This document shows positions 28,129 to 36,734 of a DNA stretch of 64,000 nt, piece by piece. Source of the DNA: Phycisphaerales bacterium. GTDB taxonomy: Bacteria; Planctomycetota; Phycisphaerae; Phycisphaerales; UBA1924. Every line of letters begins with the position of its first letter. Position 1 is the first letter of the stretch. The position numbers were made by a program, and so were the translations under genes. A model generated the notes under the pieces. That model saw nothing but the letters and a program-made list of their open reading frames with translations. It was not told the DNA's origin and did no database searches. The stretch lies in the NCBI GenBank assembly GCA_028289195.1, contig JANQQR010000005.1:124001-188000 (forward strand), in the 5' to 3' direction.

Positions 28129-29868
28129 ATGCTGAAGATGTGCGGAGTTGGCGCGGCGGTCGGTGCGCTGGTGGCGGGTGCATCTGGGCAGATCGACTAC
28201 TCCACGGTCGCGCTCTCCGGTGACACGGCTCCCGGGCTCGGCGGACCTGTGTTCGACAGCTTCTCCAGCTTCGGGATTCCGGTCATCGGCGCGACCGGCG
28301 AGATCGCGTTCCGCGCGGACTTACAGGTCGGTGTCTCCGGTGTCGCCGGCGACAACGACCGGATCATCTATTCCGCCCAGGGTGGTTTGCTGCAGCCGGT
28401 GATGCGGGAGGGCGACCCCGCGCCCGACATTCCTGGCGCGATCCTCGCAGCCCCGAACGAGGTCTTCGCCGGATCGAATGGTTGGCTGGGGATTCCCTGC
28501 TTTTTGGTTTCGGGTGTGGGCGGGGTCGATTCGACGAACCGGAGCGGGATCTGGAGAGGGACCCCCGGGTCGATGCAACTGGCTGTGCGCCAAGGAACAG
28601 AGACTCCGGGAGCACCGGGGAACTTTTTCAACTCGCTCCCGGGTGTCGAGATGCGTTTCGGCGGCGAGGGCGCGCTCGCGATCGTGAACGTGCCCCAGTC
28701 GGGACCGTCGGCGTTCGAGTTGGGTCTGTGGTCCAGCGATGGCGGGTCTTTGCAGCTCGTCGCGATGGACGGGCTGACCTCCACCGGAGGGAACCCGATC
28801 AACGGCCCGCAAACGTGCACGCTTGAGCCGAACGGGCGTGTTGCATTCAACCCCACTTTCCTGAACAACACCATTGTTGCGGGCACACCCGGATCGCTCA
28901 GCGTCCTGGCGCAGGTAAATGACGTTGCTCCGGGTCGTGCGCCGTGCGAGTTCAGCGTGCTCCCTGAGTTGGTGACGATCAACGGGGTTGGTGATGTTGC
29001 GTTCAACGGATCGTCGGGCATTGGGCCTCAGCCCTGCCCAATGGACTTGCTGCCCGGCGGCATCTGGGCTCGACTTGGAGGGAGCGTGGCGCTGCTGGTC
29101 GATCAGGACGATTCGCCTCCGGGTGTCCCCGGCGCCGAGTTCTCCGCATTGCCCCAACCGTTGCTCAACGGGGCGAGCAGGATCCTCTTCATCGGAGGCC
29201 TCAGCATCGGCGTCGGTGGTGTCACGTTTGAAGACGCGGGGGCGATGTGGAGTGACACTCCGGGAACGCTCGAACTCATCGTCCGACAAGCGTCACCGGC
29301 GCCGGGAGCGGGAGTTGCACGATTCAGGCGGTTCGAAGAACCCGCGTTCAACAAACGGGGCGACATCGTCTTTCTGGCTGATCTGATTCGGGAGAATGAT
29401 GTCACGAGCAACAACGACCGGGGGCTGTGGGCGTATTCGAGTGTTCTCAATCAGGTTCTCTTGATCGCCCGCACGGGAGATGAATACGACGTCGATGACG
29501 ATCCGCAGGTTGAGGATCTGCGCACGATACAATCGGTTGAATTCATCAATTCCAACGTCACGGAGGGTTCCGGACTCGAAGACGGCAGGCGTGCCGGGCT
29601 GAGCGAGAACGGCAGGGTCGCGCTCCGGCTTCGGTTCCTTGGAGATGGGACCGACGCGATCGTGGAGGCCGTCCTTCCGCAGCCGCCGTGCTTCGGCGAC
29701 GCCAACGGTTCCGGCACGGTCGACTTCGCCGACATCACCAACGTGCTGGCCAACTGGCTGAACGACTACACGCCGGGCACCGGACCCGGCGACGCCAACG
29801 GAGACGGGATCGTGAACTTCGCCGACGTCACCGCGGTGCTCGCCAACTGGCTGGCGATGTGCCCATAG
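28129..29868 (+). CDS. Secreted repeat protein with C-terminal dockerin-like domain
   Basis: 579 residues from ATG 28129 behind a strong GGAGGAGGA. A signal peptide (MLKMCGVGAAVGALVAGASGQ) precedes ~500 residues built from repeats of the form 'GDTAPGLGG.VFDSF...G..AFRA' (for example near residues 32-60, 95-150, 260-300, 330-370). This style is common in planctomycetal secreted proteins. The last ~60 residues hold two calcium-loop/helix units, 'GDANGSGTVDFADITNVLANWL' and 'GDANGDGIVNFADVTAVLANWL', ending CP, like type I dockerins. Dockerins bind cohesins, but none is visible here. Function of the repeat region is unknown. Confidence 0.85.
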   Translation: MLKMCGVGAAVGALVAGASGQIDYSTVALSGDTAPGLGGPVFDSFSSFGIPVIGATGEIAFRADLQVGVSGVAGDNDRIIYSAQGGLLQPVMREGDPAPDIPGAILAAPNEVFAGSNGWLGIPCFLVSGVGGVDSTNRSGIWRGTPGSMQLAVRQGTETPGAPGNFFNSLPGVEMRFGGEGALAIVNVPQSGPSAFELGLWSSDGGSLQLVAMDGLTSTGGNPINGPQTCTLEPNGRVAFNPTFLNNTIVAGTPGSLSVLAQVNDVAPGRAPCEFSVLPELVTINGVGDVAFNGSSGIGPQPCPMDLLPGGIWARLGGSVALLVDQDDSPPGVPGAEFSALPQPLLNGASRILFIGGLSIGVGGVTFEDAGAMWSDTPGTLELIVRQASPAPGAGVARFRRFEEPAFNKRGDIVFLADLIRENDVTSNNDRGLWAYSSVLNQVLLIARTGDEYDVDDDPQVEDLRTIQSVEFINSNVTEGSGLEDGRRAGLSENGRVALRLRFLGDGTDAIVEAVLPQPPCFGDANGSGTVDFADITNVLANWLNDYTPGTGPGDANGDGIVNFADVTAVLANWLAMCP

Positions 29869-29906
29869 GCGTTCGCCGGGCGGCCACGCGCCACCGAGCC
29901 TGCCCC

Positions 29907-29940
29907 AAAAACAAAGACACCCCGCGCGATGCGCAGGGTG
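29907..29940 (-). terminator. Intrinsic terminator of rplM-rpsI
   Basis: On the minus strand, 33 bp after the rpsI stop, a 10-bp stem with one mismatch (arms 29931-29940 and 29918-29927, loop ATC) is followed by TCTTTGTTTTTG. The stem is GC-rich and the U-tract is on the minus-strand side, so it terminates the ribosomal operon; the plus-strand dockerin gene has no U-tract here. Confidence 0.8.
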
Positions 29941-29973
29941 CCTGAGTAATCCGTGCTCGCTTCGGTGATTCGT

Positions 29974-30546
29974 TTAGCGCTTCGAGAACTGGAACTTCCG
30001 GCGGGCTCCGGCCTGGCCGGGCTTCTTCCGCTCGACCTCGCGGGGGTCACGCGTGAGGTAGCCCTTGTCGCGGAGGGTGCCTTCGAAGGCTGGGTCGTAG
30101 CCCTTGAGGGCGCGGGAGATGCCGAGGCGGATGGCCTGGGCCTGGCCCATGTAGCCGCCGCCGTCGACGCGGCAGATCACGTCCATCTTCGACGCGGTGT
30201 CGGTCGCCTTGAGGGGAGCGATGACGTCCTCCCGATCGCGGATCTCGGTGAAGTACTCGTCGACGCTCTTGTGCTTGCCGCGGCTGACGCGGATCTTGAT
30301 CTCGCCGGAGCCGGGCTTGATGCGGACGCGGGCGACGGCGGTCTTGCGTCGACCGGTTCCCCACCACCAGCCCTGGGCGTCGCTCTTGGCGGGCGCCTTG
30401 GTGGACACGGCCGGGGCCGGCGAATCCGAGAGCGGCGCCATCTCGGGGGCGGGCGCTTCGATCGGGGCCGGGGCGGCGGTCGGCGTGGGAGCCTCGGCGG
30501 GCGCCGGGGTCTCGGTGGCTTCGGGGGTGTTCGTGTCTTCGTTCAT
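29974..30546 (-). CDS. rpsI: Ribosomal protein S9 with Pro/Ala-rich N-terminal extension
   Basis: 190 residues. The C-terminal ~130 residues are S9: 'GTGRRKTAVARVRIKPGSGEIKIR' , 'YFTEIRDREDVIAPLKATD', 'VDGGGYMGQAQAIRLGISRAL', 'GYLTRDPREVERKKPGQAGARRKFQFSKR' with the invariant basic C-terminus that reaches the P-site tRNA. Bacterial S9 is usually about 130 residues. Here ~58 extra N-terminal residues precede it, consisting largely of Pro, Ala, Glu and Thr. No internal start with a good Shine-Dalgarno is obvious at the domain boundary. It lies 71 bp downstream of rplM, the conserved bacterial order. Confidence 0.95.
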   Translation of the reverse strand: MNEDTNTPEATETPAPAEAPTPTAAPAPIEAPAPEMAPLSDSPAPAVSTKAPAKSDAQGWWWGTGRRKTAVARVRIKPGSGEIKIRVSRGKHKSVDEYFTEIRDREDVIAPLKATDTASKMDVICRVDGGGYMGQAQAIRLGISRALKGYDPAFEGTLRDKGYLTRDPREVERKKPGQAGARRKFQFSKR

Positions 30547-30617
30547 TCGTGTGGTGTCCGTGTGGTGACGGGTGTGTTCTGTGTCGTGCGGTCGTGGTGA
30601 CTCGGAGCGGGGCTGCC

Positions 30618-31058
30618 TCAGCGGGCGCCGACCTCCAGGGGAACGGGTTGCTGGGCCTGGTGCGGGTGCTCGGGGCCGGCGAAGACGCGCAGCTTCTTGA
30701 GCATCTGGCGACCGAGGCGTCCCTTGGGGAGCATCCGCTTCACGGCGTCGGTCACGACGAACTCGGGCTTGGTCTCGATGAGCTCTTCGTAGGTCTGGAA
30801 CTTGATGCCGCCGGCGTAGCCCGAGAAGCGGCTCTTGAGGCGCTGCTGCGCCTTGTTGCCGGTCATCACGATCTTGTCGGCGTTGGTGATGATCACGAAG
30901 TCGCCGGTGTCGATGTGGGGCGTGTACTCGGGGCGGTGCTTGCCCATGAGGACGGTCGCCACCTCGGTGGCCAGTCGCCCGAGGCGCTTGCCCTCGGCAT
31001 CGACGTGGCGCCACTGGGCTTCGAGTTCGCCGGTCTTGGCGTAGTAGGTCTGACGCAT
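30618..31058 (-). CDS. rplM: Ribosomal protein L13
   Basis: 146 residues, normal length. Typical L13 sequence: 'RHVDAEGKRLGRLATEVATVLMGKHRPEYTPHIDTGDFVIITNADKIVMTGNK', 'YAGGIKFQTYEEL', 'VKRMLPKGRLGRQMLKKLRVFAGPEHPHQAQQP'. It is a large-subunit assembly protein and, in several bacteria, part of an autoregulated rplM-rpsI operon. It is the first gene of that operon here, behind a long leader. Confidence 0.97.
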   Translation of the reverse strand: MRQTYYAKTGELEAQWRHVDAEGKRLGRLATEVATVLMGKHRPEYTPHIDTGDFVIITNADKIVMTGNKAQQRLKSRFSGYAGGIKFQTYEELIETKPEFVVTDAVKRMLPKGRLGRQMLKKLRVFAGPEHPHQAQQPVPLEVGAR

Positions 31059-31409
31059 GGCTCTGTAGCCGCCTTTCTCTTCTCACGCGCGCCCGCGAGC
31101 CGGGCGGCGCATGCAAACAGTCCATCTCCGCGTCTGTTCCCCAGTGATGAGCAGGAAACCACGCGTCCCGGGAGCCAAGAATTGCTCCCGTGCCCGCCGG
31201 AGGCGTCACCTGTGTGATCGCCGCGTGTCGCGAGCCTTCGAATCGGGTTGTGCGCCCCGGCCATTCGCCCGGATCACGGGCCCCACCGGCCAGAGGCAGG
31301 AGCGGAAATTTACCAAACAGGCCCCCGAAGTCAACCAGGCGGGCCCGGATCCCAATGAGAATCGCCCTCAGGCGGTGGAAACAGGCCCCTCGGGCCCGAT
31401 GATACGAGC
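31059..31409. other. 351-bp divergent intergenic region and rplM leader
   Basis: No gene found. On the minus strand it holds the rplM-rpsI promoter (31307-31334) and a ~240-nt leader down to the rplM start. The leader contains several GC-rich inverted segments but nothing I can match to a named riboswitch. On the plus strand it holds the unidentified promoter of the CPBP protease gene. Confidence 0.6.
31307..31334 (-). promoter_or_regulatory. Sigma-70-type promoter of rplM-rpsI
   Basis: On the minus strand a -35 TTGACT (31329-31334), a 16-bp spacer and a -10 TAAATT (31307-31312). It stands out as AT-rich in a GC-rich region and points at rplM. Predicted transcription start is near 31300, so the leader is about 240 nt. 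Confidence 0.65.
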
Positions 31410-32972
31410 ATGCACGACGCCCACGATCCCCACACCCCCCACGATTCCCACGACCCGGACGGTGCTCCCGAAGCTCCCGCCGGTTCGGTTGCGCCTGCGC
31501 CAAGAGTCCGGGCCAGCGGTCCGACGCGCGCCGGGCTCGTCGGATGGTGGTCGCTGCTGGCGCTGGTGACGGTCGGGATCTTCTTCCTGCAGAAGATGGG
31601 CTCGGCGCCGCCCGAGGGCGTGCCCGACCCGGCGAACGTCTCGAGCCTGCAGCTCAAGCTCACCGGGCGCCTGGCGGTCGGCATGGACGTGCTGACCGGC
31701 ATGGGCGGCGCCTCGTCGACGAGCGGGTCGCTGGCGGGCACGAACGCCGAGCAGTTCGAAGAGCAGATCCGCGCCGGCATCCCCGAGTCGGTCGACGACA
31801 TGACGCCCGCGGGCTTCATCGAGCGCATCCGTGCCGCGACGATCATGGGCGAGTTGTCGGGCGCCGAGGGCGCGCTGGCGTGGCTCGAAGAGGCTTCAGC
31901 GGATCTCGAAGCCGTCGCCGACGCCGGGAAGTTCGATTTCGTCGACGGCGAGAGCGATCTCGACGCCTTCCGCGCCGACATCGCGGCGCTGCGCACCGTC
32001 TACGAAGCGCCGGAAGAGATGGCGTCATCCGAAGCTCGCGGCGCGCTGCCGGGGATCGACACGCTGCGCGCGCGCCACAGCTGGTACACCGATCTGGCGC
32101 TCACGCACGGGCTCGATGATTCGGACCCGCTGCGCGAATCCATGCAGAGCCGGTCGTTCCTGTCGCTGATGGCGGCGACGATCGGCATCCTCGGGATCAT
32201 CGGGCTGTTCCTCGTGGGCCTGGTCGCGTTCCCCGTCTCGATGGTGTTCATCGGGAAGGGGAAGATCCGGTCGCACTACGAGGCGGCGCGGGCCGAGTTC
32301 CCGGCGCCCCACAGCAGCTTCCTTGGGGTGATGGCGCTGTTCCTGGCGGGGTTCATCGGCGTGAGCCTGCTGGCCGGCGTGATCGCCGGGGCCGGCGGGC
32401 CCGACGTGACGTTCGGGCTAATCTGGATCCTGCCGCTGATCGCGTTCTTCCCGCTGGTCGCGGGCTTCTCGTGGCGCCAGGTGAAGGCGGGCAACGGGTG
32501 GACGACCGGGCGGAACCTGTTCGTTGAGATCGGCGCGGGCATCGCCGGTTACGTGACGCTCATGCCGATCGTGGCGATGGGCCTCGGGCTGACGCTGCTG
32601 CTGTTCGCGATCTTCGATACGACGTCATCCCACCCGGTGCAGGAGCAGCTCGAGTTCTCCAGCACGTGGGGCATGCTGAAGGTGTTCCTGCTGGCGGCGG
32701 TCTGGGCGCCGCTGACCGAGGAGACGGTGTTCCGCGGCGCGTTCTACCACCACCTGCGCCAGCGCATGGGGTTCCTGATCCCGACGCTGGTGAGTTCGTT
32801 CCTCTTCGCGTTCATCCACCCCCAGGGCATCCTGGGCGTGCCGGTGCTGATGGCGCTGGGCGTGAACTTCGCGCTGCTCCGCGAGTGGCGTGGGAGCATC
32901 GTGGCGCCGATCGTCGCGCACGCGCTGCACAACGGCTGCATCGTGGGCGGGCTGATGCTGATCGTGGCGTAA
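31410..32972 (+). CDS. CPBP family intramembrane metalloprotease
   Basis: 520 residues. The N-terminal ~35 residues are His/Asp/Pro-rich and cytoplasmic. TM1 lies near residues 42-62 ('AGLVGWWSLLALVTVGIFFL'), followed by a ~190-residue soluble domain unusual for the family. Membrane segments resume at ~255. The C-terminal Abi/CPBP domain carries 'LTEETVFRGAFYHHL' (EExxxR), 'FLFAFIHPQG' (FxxxH) and 'HALHNGCIVGG' (HxxxN), the three catalytic motifs. Relatives include eukaryotic CAAX-prenyl Rce1 proteases and bacteriocin-immunity proteins. Substrate is unknown. It converges with the M32 peptidase gene, 28 bp away. Confidence 0.9.
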   Translation: MHDAHDPHTPHDSHDPDGAPEAPAGSVAPAPRVRASGPTRAGLVGWWSLLALVTVGIFFLQKMGSAPPEGVPDPANVSSLQLKLTGRLAVGMDVLTGMGGASSTSGSLAGTNAEQFEEQIRAGIPESVDDMTPAGFIERIRAATIMGELSGAEGALAWLEEASADLEAVADAGKFDFVDGESDLDAFRADIAALRTVYEAPEEMASSEARGALPGIDTLRARHSWYTDLALTHGLDDSDPLRESMQSRSFLSLMAATIGILGIIGLFLVGLVAFPVSMVFIGKGKIRSHYEAARAEFPAPHSSFLGVMALFLAGFIGVSLLAGVIAGAGGPDVTFGLIWILPLIAFFPLVAGFSWRQVKAGNGWTTGRNLFVEIGAGIAGYVTLMPIVAMGLGLTLLLFAIFDTTSSHPVQEQLEFSSTWGMLKVFLLAAVWAPLTEETVFRGAFYHHLRQRMGFLIPTLVSSFLFAFIHPQGILGVPVLMALGVNFALLREWRGSIVAPIVAHALHNGCIVGGLMLIVA

Positions 32973-33000
32973 ACGTCGCGGGCGTTGGCCAGGCGGTGGC

Positions 33001-34629
33001 TCAGCCGTAGACGTCGGCGACCTTCTTCTTGAGGTGCCTCACGAGCGCGGCGCTGGAGAGTTCCTTGCCGGTCACGCGCTTGCACAGGTCCTTGGCGCTG
33101 TACTGGCGTCCCTTGGTGTGGACGTTCTTGCGCAGCCAGTCGAGGATCTGGTCGTAGTCGCCGCGGGCCATCTTCGAGTCGCGCCCGCGGATGTCCTTGC
33201 CCATCGCTTCCCAGAACTGGGCGCAGTAGATGTTGCCCAGCGAGTAGGTCGGGAAGTAGCCGATGAGCCCGGCGCTCCAGTGGACGTCCTGCAGGCAGCC
33301 GAGCCTGTCGTCCTTGACGGTCAGGCCGAAGTCGCTCTTCATGCGCTCGTTCCAGGCGCCGGGGAGGTCCTTGGGGTTCAGGTCGCCTGCGACCATGGCC
33401 CGCTCGAGGTCGAAGCGGAGCATGATGTGCAGGTTGTAGGTGCACTCGTCGCTCTCGACACGGATCCACCAGGGCTTGACGATGTTCACGGCCCGGTAGA
33501 CATGAGCCGGCGTCACGCCGCGCATGGAGCCTGCGCCGAAGACCTTCCGGGCCACGGGAAGCGCGAACTCCCAGAACGCCTGTGAGCGCCCGATGAAGTT
33601 CTCGTACATGCGGCTCTGGCTCTCGTGGATCCCGAGGCTGATCGCCTCGGCCAGCGGTTGCCCGAACAGTTTGTGCTTGGGCAGGCCCTGCTCGTAGATG
33701 CCGTGGCCGGCCTCGTGCATCGCGGTGAGGAGCGCCTCGGCCCAGCCGTGCCTGGTGTAGCGGCAGGTGAAGCGCGTGTCGCCGGGGCCGACGCCTTCGC
33801 AGAACGGGTGCGTGCTCTCGTCGATGCGCCCGCCCTCGAGGTCGAAGCCGATGGCGCCGGCGATCTCGTGCACGAACTGCTTCTGCTGCTCGATCGGCAG
33901 GGCGATACGGATCTTCTTCGGATCGGGCTTGCGCTTGCTGCGGCGCACGTGGCTGACGAGCGGGACGATCTGCTCGCGCAGCGGCGTGAAGATCGACTCG
34001 ACCTCCCTGGCCGTCATGTCTGGCTCGTAGTCGTCGAGCAGCGCGTCGTATCGCTCGCCCCCGCGGGGCACGCCGTAGCAGTCGGCCTTCTGGCGGGCGA
34101 GTTCGACGCTCTGGGTGAGCCAGGGGAGGAACTTCTTGAAGTTCGATTCGGCGCGGGCGTCCTTCCAGGCGTCCATGCCGAGCGAGGCGCTGCGGGCGAG
34201 TTCGGCCACGAGGTCTGAGGGCAGCTTGCGTGCCTTCTCGTAGTCGCGCTTCGCTTCGCGGATGTTGGCCTTCATCTTCGCGTCGCCGTTGGACGTCGCG
34301 TAGCGCTGGGCGGAGCGGAGCATGTCGCCCATCTGAGCGCTCGTCGAGCGCTCGTGGATCATGGTGCTGAGCAGGCCGATCTGGTCGGCACGCAGCGAGG
34401 CGCCCTTGGCGGGCATGAGCGCCTCCTGATCCCAACTGATCGTCGCGAGCACGCTGGAGAGCGTCGCGATCTCACGCAGTTCGGACGTGAGCTTCTCGTA
34501 GGCGTTGCCCGAGCGCTTCGCGGCCGGGGCGCGACGGGCGGCGTGCGAAGACCCCTTGCCCGAGCGTGCCTTCTTCTTCGAGGCCGTCTTCGAACGCTTC
34601 TTCTTCGACCGCTGAGCAGTGCTCGCCAT
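33001..34629 (-). CDS. M32 family carboxypeptidase (Taq-type)
   Basis: 542 residues. Zinc carboxypeptidase of family M32: 'HEAGHGIYEQGLP' (HExxH), the downstream 'IHESQSRMYENFIGRS' (third ligand Glu), 'ISWDQEALMPAKGA' near the N-terminus, 'FTCRYTRHGWAEALLTAMHE' and 'DVHWSAGLIGYFPTYSLGNIYCAQF'. It removes C-terminal residues except proline. The usual protein is ~500 residues; here ~42 extra N-terminal residues are extremely Lys/Ser/Ala/Arg-rich ('KKKRSKTASKKKARSGKG'). The start is fixed by a textbook GGAGGTGATC four bases before the ATG. Confidence 0.93.
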   Translation of the reverse strand: MASTAQRSKKKRSKTASKKKARSGKGSSHAARRAPAAKRSGNAYEKLTSELREIATLSSVLATISWDQEALMPAKGASLRADQIGLLSTMIHERSTSAQMGDMLRSAQRYATSNGDAKMKANIREAKRDYEKARKLPSDLVAELARSASLGMDAWKDARAESNFKKFLPWLTQSVELARQKADCYGVPRGGERYDALLDDYEPDMTAREVESIFTPLREQIVPLVSHVRRSKRKPDPKKIRIALPIEQQKQFVHEIAGAIGFDLEGGRIDESTHPFCEGVGPGDTRFTCRYTRHGWAEALLTAMHEAGHGIYEQGLPKHKLFGQPLAEAISLGIHESQSRMYENFIGRSQAFWEFALPVARKVFGAGSMRGVTPAHVYRAVNIVKPWWIRVESDECTYNLHIMLRFDLERAMVAGDLNPKDLPGAWNERMKSDFGLTVKDDRLGCLQDVHWSAGLIGYFPTYSLGNIYCAQFWEAMGKDIRGRDSKMARGDYDQILDWLRKNVHTKGRQYSAKDLCKRVTGKELSSAALVRHLKKKVADVYG

Positions 34630-34633
34630 GCTT

Positions 34634-34643
34634 GATCACCTCC
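34634..34643 (-). promoter_or_regulatory. Full-length Shine-Dalgarno of the M32 peptidase gene
   Basis: Minus-strand GGAGGTGATC, complementary over ten bases to the 3' end of 16S rRNA, four bases from the ATG. Most genes in this window have weak or partial sites, so strong translation is expected here. Confidence 0.85.
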
Positions 34644-34700
34644 AGCGCGCAGAAGCAATGTCCTAGCGCGGGCTGGAATGATACAAGCAGAACGCGGGGC

Positions 34701-35888
34701 CTACTGCAGCGCTTCCTGCAGCGCGATCAGGGCGTAGGCGGTGATGAGCACCGGGTCGCCCTCCATCCAGCGGTCGTTCACCGGCTGGAAGGAGCCGTCG
34801 GGCTGCTGGAGCGCCCCGAGCGCTTCGACCAAATCCGACCGCCAGTCGCGCACCTCGCCCGGGCGACCGAGGTCGTCGATCGTGGCGACGGTGTCGTCGC
34901 CCAGCGCGTGGAGCGCCCGGGCGAACATGAGGAAGTAGTAGTACCGCCCCTCGTCGCCGATGCCGGGGTTCTCGGCGAGTGTGTAATTGCGCCGGATCCA
35001 GTCGTAGGCCGCCTGCACGCGCAGGTCGTCGGGATCCAGGTCGGCGTAGATCAGCGCCTTGAACCCCGCGTAGGTGATCGATCCGTATGCGCGAAGCCGG
35101 CTGACAGCCCGGCCCTGGAGCGACTCGTCGATCTGGCCGGCCTTGCTCTCGCCGATTCCGATCTGCTCGCCGTTGGGGGAGGTCGCGTAGATGAAGCCGC
35201 CCTGACGCGAGCCTTCGGCGTACTCCCGGTCGTTGATCCGGTCGTCCATCTGGGTGCGCTGCAGGAACGTCAGCGCTCGCTGCACGGCCGGGTCGTCGCC
35301 GGGGACGCCGGCGTCCTCCAGCGCCTGCAGGAAGAAGTTGAGGTTCGACATGTCGGGGCGGCTGCTGTTGCCGTAGCCCAAGCCGCCGTAGAACGCGTGC
35401 TCCGGCCCGACCTGCCCGGTCTCGGGATGGTTCGCGGAGTCTTCGCTCCACTGGAGCGTGCGCAGGAACGAGATCGCGGTGCCGATCTCCTCGTCGCGCT
35501 CTCCCTCGAGTTGCGCGAGCGCGCTGACACAGATTGCGGTGTTGTAGCTGGCGAGGATCCGGTCGTAGATGCCGCCGTCGGGCTGTGCGAAGCCCAGCAT
35601 GTACTCGACACCCCGCGACACGGCCGGATCGTCGGCGCCGATCTCGTCGTCCATGGCCATGCCGGTGACGACGAGGCCGGTGATCGCCGGGAATTGCGGG
35701 CGTTCTCCCGGGAACACCCCCCAGCCGCCGGTCTCGGCGTCCTGCTGGGCCCGCAGGAACTCGATGGCCCGCTCTGCCATCTGCTCGGCCTGGCGGCGCT
35801 CGGCGTCGTCGAGGGCGAGAGCCGGTGCCGCGAGGGCAAAACCCAGTGCGAGCGAGACCGAAGCGAGTGCGGTGCGTGCGTGGTTCAT
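34701..35888 (-). CDS. Secreted prenyltransferase/terpene-cyclase-fold (alpha/alpha-barrel) protein
   Basis: 395 residues from ATG 35888. A signal peptide (MNHARTALASVSLALGFALAAPALA) is followed by repeated helical units of the squalene-cyclase/prenyltransferase fold: 'AIEFLRAQQDAETGGWGVFP', 'GVEYMLGFAQPDGGIYD', 'ALTFLQRTQMDD', 'AYDWIRRNYTLAENPG', 'ALGALQQPDGSFQPVNDRW'. I see neither the DxDD of squalene-hopene cyclases nor prenyltransferase zinc ligands, and the protein is exported, so enzymatic activity is doubtful. This type of protein is frequent in planctomycetes. Its ATG overlaps the rsmE stop (ATGA), so it is coupled to rsmE. Confidence 0.82.
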   Translation of the reverse strand: MNHARTALASVSLALGFALAAPALALDDAERRQAEQMAERAIEFLRAQQDAETGGWGVFPGERPQFPAITGLVVTGMAMDDEIGADDPAVSRGVEYMLGFAQPDGGIYDRILASYNTAICVSALAQLEGERDEEIGTAISFLRTLQWSEDSANHPETGQVGPEHAFYGGLGYGNSSRPDMSNLNFFLQALEDAGVPGDDPAVQRALTFLQRTQMDDRINDREYAEGSRQGGFIYATSPNGEQIGIGESKAGQIDESLQGRAVSRLRAYGSITYAGFKALIYADLDPDDLRVQAAYDWIRRNYTLAENPGIGDEGRYYYFLMFARALHALGDDTVATIDDLGRPGEVRDWRSDLVEALGALQQPDGSFQPVNDRWMEGDPVLITAYALIALQEALQ

Positions 35889-36613
35889 GCCGTGTTTTCC
35901 CGGTGAGAGTTGTTGTCGTTGCATCGCTCGGCAGCGAGCACCGTCGTGACGGCCGCGGGCCCGGCGGCCTCGATGCGCATCGTATGGGGACCGAATGTCA
36001 CGATCTGGGCGCCGGCCCGTGCAGCGGCATCGATTTCTTCGGGGAGGAACCCCCCTTCGGGGCCGATGAGCACCCGGATTTCCGGGGCGCCGCTCGCCCG
36101 GTATTCGCTGCCGCCGGAGTGGGCGATCACGAGTTCGGCGTCGCCTCCGCCGCTGATGACGTCGCCGAGGGGTGATTTGGGTCTCAGTTCCATCGCGTAG
36201 GGTCGACGGGCCTGCTTGAGCGCCTCGGACGCGATGCGCTGCAGGCGGTCGAGCTTGTTCTCGCGCGGGTCGACGACCCCGAGCTTGGTGAGCATCGGCG
36301 TCCAGCTGGCAGCGCCGACCTGCACGAGCGAGTCGACGAGTTGCTCGACGCGGGCCCCCTTCGGTGTTGCGCTGCAGACGTGGACAGCCGGTCGCACGGG
36401 CTCTGCGTGCTCGGTTTCCTGGATCACGAGTTCCAGGTCCCTGCCCGCCGGCTCGGCGAGACAGCGCAGGAGGGTGCCCTTTCCGTCGAGCACGACGACC
36501 TGCTCGCCCCGGCGGACGCGCTTCACGCGGATCGCGTGGCGAGCCTCGTCGCCCTCGACGAGGAGGCGATCGGCGTTATCGGTCGGGATGTCGGGGATGA
36601 GGAGGACGTGCAT
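35885..36613 (-). CDS. rsmE: 16S rRNA (uracil1498-N3)-methyltransferase
   Basis: 242 residues, normal length. SPOUT-class methyltransferase RsmE: N-terminal PUA-like domain ('GDEARHAIRVKRVRRGEQVVVLDGKG'), then 'CSATPKGARVEQLVDSLVQVGAASWTPM', 'ASEALKQARRPYAMEL', and the SAM-binding trefoil knot 'VLIGPEGGFLPEEIDAA...FGPHTMRIEAAGPAAVTTVLA'. It methylates U1498 of 16S rRNA. It is divergent from the acidic-protein gene and overlaps the following secreted protein gene by 4 bp. Confidence 0.95.
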   Translation of the reverse strand: MHVLLIPDIPTDNADRLLVEGDEARHAIRVKRVRRGEQVVVLDGKGTLLRCLAEPAGRDLELVIQETEHAEPVRPAVHVCSATPKGARVEQLVDSLVQVGAASWTPMLTKLGVVDPRENKLDRLQRIASEALKQARRPYAMELRPKSPLGDVISGGGDAELVIAHSGGSEYRASGAPEIRVLIGPEGGFLPEEIDAAARAGAQIVTFGPHTMRIEAAGPAAVTTVLAAERCNDNNSHRENTA

Positions 36614-36734
36614 GGGGCGGCTCAGAGCGCCTGGCGGGGGTCGCCTTGAGTCCGCCGGCTCCAGCGTCGATCATCATGGCAGCGGTCCGCGCCTGCAAAC
36701 AGGGTGCGGGACGCCGGAGTTCAGAGACGGACCG

